Shown piece by piece: positions 6,489 to 10,052 of a stretch of 10,052 bases of DNA (positions are counted from its first letter, which is position 1; each line of letters opens with the position of its first letter). The DNA is from Planctomycetota bacterium (GTDB lineage: Bacteria > Planctomycetota > Phycisphaerae > FEN-1346). A program made the position numbers and the translations under genes. The notes under the pieces are model-generated. The model saw only the letters and a list, made by a program, of their open reading frames with translations. It ran no database searches and was not told the origin of the DNA. The DNA lies in assembly GCA_026386995.1 (NCBI GenBank), contig JAPLMO010000413.1, positions 1 to 10,052 of the forward strand. The letters run 5' to 3'.

Positions 6489-6578
6489 GGGTGGCATGCC
6501 CAGGCCGTCGTTGCCTGGGCATGCACGCGCGACCGGCTCTTGCATGCCCACGCATACAGCGGCGTGGGCATGCCACCC
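6489..6578. repeat. REP-doublet (REPIN-like) between nuoD and nuoH
   Basis: The outer arms GGGTGGCATGCCCA (6489-6502) and TGGGCATGCCACCC (6565-6578) are perfect inverse complements. Inside are two separate perfect 12-bp hairpins: GCATGCCCAGGC/GCCTGGGCATGC (6494-6505 and 6513-6524, 7-nt loop) and GCATGCCCACGC/GCGTGGGCATGC (6542-6553 and 6562-6573, 8-nt loop). GTGG heads the first (6491-6494) and CCAC closes the second (6573-6576). The architecture is the same as that of 3622-3699, with a different palindrome. It occupies the gap where nuoE, nuoF and nuoG often sit. It leaves the nuoH ribosome site (AAGGG, 6585-6589) free. Confidence 0.75.
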
Positions 6579-6596
6579 ATCAATAAGGGCGGCGCA

Positions 6597-7757
6597 GTGA
6601 TAAACGCCTCAATTATACTGGCGTCTGCGGCGGTCGGCGGGCCGGCATGGCCCGTCACGACGGTGGCCCAGCGGGCAACCGAGGCCCTGTCGCAGGACTG
6701 GTCGGTGGCGGGCTGGGCGCTGCCGGGCTGGGTGCTGGCCGCGGTGTACATTGCGGCGGCCCTGGCGGCCATCGGCGGCCTGGTGGGCGTGCTGGGGATG
6801 GGCCTCATTTACGCCGAGCGAAAGATCGCCGGGCATATCCAGGCCCGCCTCGGACCGATGCGAGTCGGGCCGCACGGCATCATTCAGACCGTGGCCGACA
6901 CGTTCAAACTGCTCTTCAAGGAAGACATCGTCCCGGCCAAGGCGGACAAGGCGATGCACCTGGTGGCCCCGTTCCTTTCGATGTCGGCGACCGTGCTCGT
7001 GCTGGGGGTGCTGCCGTACAGCAACCGGCTCCAGATCTCGGACGTCAACATCGGCGTTCTGTACGTGACGGCCATCAGCGGCCTGGGCGTCATGGGCATC
7101 CTGCTGGGCGGGTGGAGTTCGCACAACAAGTGGTCTCTGATCGGTGCGATGCGGGCGGCGGCCCAGATCATCTCGTACGAGGTCTCGGCGACGCTGGCGT
7201 TGCTGGTCGTGGTGCTCTTTGCGGGAACACTTTCGCTCTCGGGGATCATCCAGAGCCAGGCTGACGGCTGGTGGATCTGGCGTGCCCCGGTTATCGGCCT
7301 GGTTGCGTTCATCATTTATATCATCGCATCGACGGCCGAGATCAACCGCACGCCGTTCGACATTCCCGAAGGCGAATCGGAACTGACCGCCGGATTCCAC
7401 ACCGAGTACTCGGGCCTGCGGTTCTCATTCTTCTTCCTGGCCGAGTTCATCAACATGTTCGTCGTCTCGGCGCTGACGGTTACGCTGTTCCTGGGGGGCT
7501 GGCTGCCCTTCACCATCGGCGGGCTGGACGGATTCAACTCGGTGATGGCGATCCTTCCGCCCGAGGTGTGGTTCCTCGGCAAGTGCATGGCCGTGCTGTT
7601 CCTCTTCATCTGGTTCCGGTGGACGTTCCCGCGCCTCCGCGTGGACCAACTGATGGCTCTGGAGTGGAAGTTCCTGCTGCCCATCGGATTCGTGAACCTG
7701 ACGGCGGCGGCGGTCATGGTGCTCCTGGGGTGGTACTTCTTCCCCGTGATGCACTGA
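6597..7757 (+). CDS. nuoH: NADH-quinone oxidoreductase subunit H (ND1 homologue)
   Basis: 386 aa. NuoH is the membrane subunit linking the quinone chamber to the proton pumps. The signatures are YAERKIAGHIQARLGPMRVG (72-91) with QTVADTFKLLFKED, and later STAEINRTPFDIPEGESEL followed by TAGFHTEYSG. About eight or nine hydrophobic segments are visible. I choose GTG at 6597, with AAGGG 7 nt upstream (6585-6589). The ATG at 6540 in the same frame would translate part of the REP-like repeat and is unlikely. Even so, about 45 residues precede the first membrane helix, longer than usual, and they begin with a hydrophobic, signal-like stretch (INASIILASAAVGGPAWP). An internal start cannot be excluded. 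nuoH is separated from both neighbours by repeat clusters. Confidence 0.94.
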   Translation: MINASIILASAAVGGPAWPVTTVAQRATEALSQDWSVAGWALPGWVLAAVYIAAALAAIGGLVGVLGMGLIYAERKIAGHIQARLGPMRVGPHGIIQTVADTFKLLFKEDIVPAKADKAMHLVAPFLSMSATVLVLGVLPYSNRLQISDVNIGVLYVTAISGLGVMGILLGGWSSHNKWSLIGAMRAAAQIISYEVSATLALLVVVLFAGTLSLSGIIQSQADGWWIWRAPVIGLVAFIIYIIASTAEINRTPFDIPEGESELTAGFHTEYSGLRFSFFFLAEFINMFVVSALTVTLFLGGWLPFTIGGLDGFNSVMAILPPEVWFLGKCMAVLFLFIWFRWTFPRLRVDQLMALEWKFLLPIGFVNLTAAAVMVLLGWYFFPVMH

Positions 7758-7763
7758 GTAGGC

Positions 7764-7892
7764 GTTTAGCCGTCGCCGACATGGCGGCACAATCGCGGCC
7801 GTGTGCGGCCGCGGCTAAACAAAACTGTTTAGCCGTCGCCGCATACGGCGACGAACAAAAGTAACGTTTAGCCGTCGCCGCATACGGCGACG
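7764..7892. repeat. Cluster of four GTTTAG-headed hairpin repeats between nuoH and nuoI
   Basis: Two identical 27-nt units (7827-7853 and 7866-7892) consist of GTTTAGC followed by the hairpin CGTCGCCG-CATA-CGGCGACG. A third forward unit at 7764 begins GTTTAGCCGTCGCCG and has a degenerate second half. A fourth unit is inverted: hairpin CGCGGCCG-TGTG-CGGCCGCG (7794-7813) followed by GCTAAAC (7814-7820). The first and fourth therefore form a head-to-head pair (GTTTAGCCG 7764-7772, CGGCTAAAC 7812-7820). The cluster fills nearly all of the 163-bp gap and ends 14 nt before the nuoI ribosome site. It is not a CRISPR: the gaps are only 6 to 12 nt. Different sequence from the GTGG-headed doublets, so probably a separate repeat family. 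Confidence 0.75.
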
Positions 7893-7920
7893 GTCGACAG
7901 CAAAACGGAGTCGCCCTGAA

Positions 7921-8604
7921 ATGGGTCGCGTAGATTTCAAAGACATCAGGCACGAGCAGCGGGTCCTGGCGGGCAAGACCGTCCCCGTGGCCGTCACGCC
8001 GCGCATCACGCGCGGCATCGGCGGGGCCGCCAAGAGCCTGCTGGACGGCCTGGCCCTGACCTTCAACTACCTCATTCACCCCTCGAAGGTTGTCACGCAG
8101 CAGTACCCCGAGAACCGGGCCACGCTGAAGTTCCCGGAGCGGTACCGGGCGATGCTCAGCCTCACGCACGACGATAACGGGTACCACCTGTGCATGGCGT
8201 GCAAGATGTGCGAGCGGGCTTGCCCGAACGCATCCATCAAGGTCATCAGCCGTAGCGGCGGCACGCTGTGCAAGAACGCCCTCGACCGCTACATCTGGCG
8301 GATGGACTCCTGCGTGTTCTGCAACGCCTGCGTCCAGGCCTGCCCGTTCGGCGCACTGGCCATGACGCACGACTTCGAGAACGCCGTGTACGACCGGCGC
8401 CTGCTGGTGTTTACGCTGAACACCTACGCCGGGCCGCACGCCGCCGCCATGTTGAAGGAATCCGACGAGGCCGTCCGCAAGCAGGCCATGGAGCCGCGCG
8501 ACCGCTACGGCGGCCCGGTGCCCCTGAACGGCCACCCGCTGCCGAACATCCGGCCCCTGCCCGTCACGCCCGTGACGGACAAGGCTGAAGAAGGTGCCCC
8601 GTGA
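7921..8604 (+). CDS. nuoI: NADH-quinone oxidoreductase subunit I (two [4Fe-4S] ferredoxin subunit)
   Basis: 227 aa. NuoI holds clusters N6a and N6b and passes electrons to N2 in NuoB. Two complete C-x2-C-x2-C-x3-C-P motifs are present: CMACKMCERACP (C91, C94, C97, C101) and CVFCNACVQACP (C131, C134, C137, C141). The gap between them is close to that of E. coli NuoI. The sequence FENAVYDRRLLVF after the second motif corresponds to the conserved FExxxYxRxxLV block. The protein is longer than the roughly 160-180 aa of many NuoI: an N-terminal extension and a Pro-rich C-terminal tail (about 185-227) add length. The ATG at 7921 has CGGAG 10 nt upstream (7906-7910). The stop overlaps the nuoJ GTG (GTGA). 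Confidence 0.95.
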   Translation: MGRVDFKDIRHEQRVLAGKTVPVAVTPRITRGIGGAAKSLLDGLALTFNYLIHPSKVVTQQYPENRATLKFPERYRAMLSLTHDDNGYHLCMACKMCERACPNASIKVISRSGGTLCKNALDRYIWRMDSCVFCNACVQACPFGALAMTHDFENAVYDRRLLVFTLNTYAGPHAAAMLKESDEAVRKQAMEPRDRYGGPVPLNGHPLPNIRPLPVTPVTDKAEEGAP

Positions 8605-9224
8605 CGCCCCAGGACGCCACCAACACGATTCTCTTTTACGTTCTCGGCGCCGCAGCGGTGCTGCTGGCGCTGGCGGTGGTGAACTCGCGGCGTCTGCTGC
8701 GGGCAGCCATCTACCTGATGGGCGTTCTGGCCATGAGCGCCGGCCTATACATCCTCCTGGGCGCCGAGTTCCTGGCTGGCATCCAGGTGCTCGTCTACGT
8801 GGGCGGCATCGTGGTACTCATCGTTTTCGCCGTCATGCTTACGCGGTCGGCGGACCTCTTGATCGACAAGCCCACCTTGGGGCGCATGGTCCTGGGCGGT
8901 GTGACCTCGATTGCGTTTCTCATTCTCTCGGCCACGATCCTCTGGTTCTCCGATTTCCCGGCGATTCAGGACGGCGCGGCGCCCAAGGACAACACCCTGG
9001 CGATCGGGCGGCAACTGCTCGACACCGGCGCCGGCGGCTACGTGCTCCCGTTTGAGATCATTTCGCTGCTCCTTCTGGCGGCGGTCATCGGCGGCATCGT
9101 CATCGCCCGCAAGACCCCGCCGCGAAACCAGCCGCTCACGAGCGGCGGCGACCTGCCCGGCGAAGTGACCGTCCGGTTGCCCCGCAGCCAGAACGACCGT
9201 GCCCCCGATGGAGGCCAGTCATGA
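8601..9224 (+). CDS. nuoJ: NADH-quinone oxidoreductase subunit J (ND6 homologue)
   Basis: 207 aa, GTG start at 8601 overlapping the nuoI stop, with AAGAAGG at 8588-8594. NuoJ is a membrane subunit beside NuoA, NuoH and NuoK; its third helix takes part in the water-filled proton path. Five hydrophobic segments are seen (about 10-28, 33-53, 58-82, 94-115, 148-170). The diagnostic block is GIQVLVYVGGIVVLIVFAVM (third helix), then GGYVLPFEIISLLLLAAVIG (fifth). The loop between helices 4 and 5 and the polar C-terminal tail (about 170-207) are typical variable regions. The stop overlaps nuoK as ATGA. Confidence 0.95.
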   Translation: MTPQDATNTILFYVLGAAAVLLALAVVNSRRLLRAAIYLMGVLAMSAGLYILLGAEFLAGIQVLVYVGGIVVLIVFAVMLTRSADLLIDKPTLGRMVLGGVTSIAFLILSATILWFSDFPAIQDGAAPKDNTLAIGRQLLDTGAGGYVLPFEIISLLLLAAVIGGIVIARKTPPRNQPLTSGGDLPGEVTVRLPRSQNDRAPDGGQS

Positions 9225-9553
9225 ACGAACTTCTCACCGCCATCAAGCCCGGCGTCGGCCACTGGCTGGTCCTCAGCGCGATCCTCTTTTCCATCGGCCT
9301 CTACGGCCTGCTGAGCCGCCGCAACGCCGTCGGCGTGCTCATGGCCGTTGAACTGATGCTGAACTCGGCGGCCCTGAACTTCGTGCTGCTGAACCGATAC
9401 GTGGCGCCCGTCCAGGTCGACGGCCAGATGATGGCGATCTTCATCATAGCCGTGGCGGCGGCCGAGGTCGTGGTCGGCATGGCCATCTTCGTGGCCCTGT
9501 TCCGGCACCGCTCGACCGTTGACGTTACGCGCATGGACATTATGAAATTTTAA
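9221..9553 (+). CDS. nuoK: NADH-quinone oxidoreductase subunit K (ND4L homologue)
   Basis: 110 aa, slightly longer than the usual 100-102. NuoK is a three-helix antiporter-like membrane subunit. Two membrane glutamates that matter for proton transfer in E. coli (Glu36 and Glu72) correspond to E44 in GVLMAVELMLNSAALNF and E82 in AVAAAEVVVGMAIFVALF. The ATG at 9221 overlaps the nuoJ stop and has GGAGG 6 nt upstream (9210-9214), the clearest ribosome site in the operon. The protein ends in a polar tail, DVTRMDIMKF. nuoL follows after 14 bp. Confidence 0.96.
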   Translation: MNELLTAIKPGVGHWLVLSAILFSIGLYGLLSRRNAVGVLMAVELMLNSAALNFVLLNRYVAPVQVDGQMMAIFIIAVAAAEVVVGMAIFVALFRHRSTVDVTRMDIMKF

Positions 9554-9567
9554 GCGAGTGAGGTCTC

Positions 9568-10052
9568 ATGGATTTGGGTTGGGCACTTAAAAACTCGTGG
9601 CTGGTTCCGGCCCTGCCGCTGCTGTCATTCGCGGTGGTGGGCCTCTTCGTGCGGCCGATTTCGAAGAAGGCGGCCGGGATCGTCGCCACATTGTCGGTGG
9701 CGGCGGCGGCCGTCGTCGCCTGGATGATCGCGTGGGAATACTTCCACCTGTATCCGCCGGGCGGCGTGCATCCCGTCATCATCCCCTGGAGTTTCGAGTG
9801 GCTGCGGTTCCAGGCGGGCCTGACCGCAAGCATGGGCGTCCTGGTGGACCCCATCTCGGTCCTGCTGATGGTGGTCGTCACGACGGTCAGCGCCCTGATT
9901 CACCTCTACAGCATCGGCTACATGGCGGGCGATCGCGGCTACGGGCGGTACTTCACGTTCATGAGCCTCTTCACGGCGAGCATGCTGGGCCTGGTGGTCG
10001 CCCCGAACATCATCCAGATGTACGTCTGCTGGGAACTGGTGGGCGTCTCGAG
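9568..10052 (+). CDS. nuoL: NADH-quinone oxidoreductase subunit L, N-terminal part (cut by right edge)
   Basis: 161 complete codons are present and the frame is open to the window end. I translated this by hand because there is no stop. NuoL is the largest and most distal antiporter-like proton-pumping subunit (usually about 600-750 aa). The start ATG at 9568 has GAGTGAGG (9556-9563) upstream. Membrane segments are seen at about 11-30, 36-56, 90-112 and 123-146. Family blocks are GVLVDPISVLLMVVVTTVSA, LIHLYSIGYM and then NIIQMYVCWELVGVS. E156 in CWELVGV is the conserved membrane glutamate of the antiporter-like subunits (Glu144 in E. coli NuoL). nuoM and nuoN would be expected next, outside the window. 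Confidence 0.95.
   Translation, partial: MDLGWALKNSWLVPALPLLSFAVVGLFVRPISKKAAGIVATLSVAAAAVVAWMIAWEYFHLYPPGGVHPVIIPWSFEWLRFQAGLTASMGVLVDPISVLLMVVVTTVSALIHLYSIGYMAGDRGYGRYFTFMSLFTASMLGLVVAPNIIQMYVCWELVGVS

Noticed and set aside
6540..6596. ATG at 6540 as the nuoH start
   Set aside because: It would translate half of the REP-like doublet and lacks a ribosome site. GTG 6597 has AAGGG at the right distance.
5321..6808. Minus-strand open frame of 495 codons opposite nuoD and the start of nuoH
   Set aside because: It is antisense to unmistakable nuo genes and spans the nuoD/nuoH repeat; no recognisable domain is seen.
7827..7892. CRISPR array
   Set aside because: There are only two exact 27-nt copies, separated by 12 nt, with internal palindromes and one inverted relative nearby. 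No spacer-length intervals or cas genes are present.
10047..10052. CTCGAG (XhoI site) at the exact right edge
   Set aside because: It might hint at a cloning boundary, but a single 6-bp site in GC-rich coding sequence is readily due to chance, and the nuoL frame is intact through it.

Overview
This window is high-GC bacterial DNA, most likely from a member of the phylum Planctomycetota. The phylum call is inference. It rests on a secreted PQQ-type beta-propeller protein with a DWPRFRGPNGQG-type N-terminus, a secreted ThuA-like protein of the kind abundant in planctomycetes, a secreted lipin-like (LNS2/App1-type) HAD protein, and intergenic gaps full of short structured repeats. No rRNA, tRNA or CRISPR array is present.

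Layout. (1) 1-806, minus strand: 5' part of a secreted PQQ-like beta-propeller protein, running off the left edge. (2) 807-972: divergent promoter region. (3) 973-1989: secreted ThuA-domain protein. (4) 1990-2573: non-coding stretch holding a possible decayed transposase tail and a 207-bp MITE-like element with long terminal inverted repeats. (5) 2574-3578: secreted protein with an Ig-like domain followed by an LNS2-type HAD phosphatase-like domain. (6) 3579-3832: REP-doublet element, then a sigma70-like promoter and a leader hairpin before the nuo genes. (7) 3833-10052: genes for the proton-pumping NADH:quinone oxidoreductase (complex I) in the order nuoA-B-C-D-H-I-J-K-L, with L cut by the right edge.

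How the genes work together. NuoB, C, D and I form the quinone-reducing connecting arm (the NuoB and NuoI Fe-S clusters pass electrons to quinone at the NuoB/NuoD interface). NuoA, H, J, K and L are membrane proton-pumping subunits. The NADH-oxidising module genes nuoE, nuoF and nuoG, which often lie between nuoD and nuoH, are absent here. The complex is therefore either an 11-subunit form with another electron donor, or it is completed from a second locus. nuoABCD and nuoIJK are tightly packed with overlapping start and stop codons, and nuoL follows nuoK after 14 bp. Clusters of REP-like hairpins interrupt the operon exactly at the D/H and H/I junctions. At least three families of structured repeat occur in this 10 kb, and they are the least explained content of the window.
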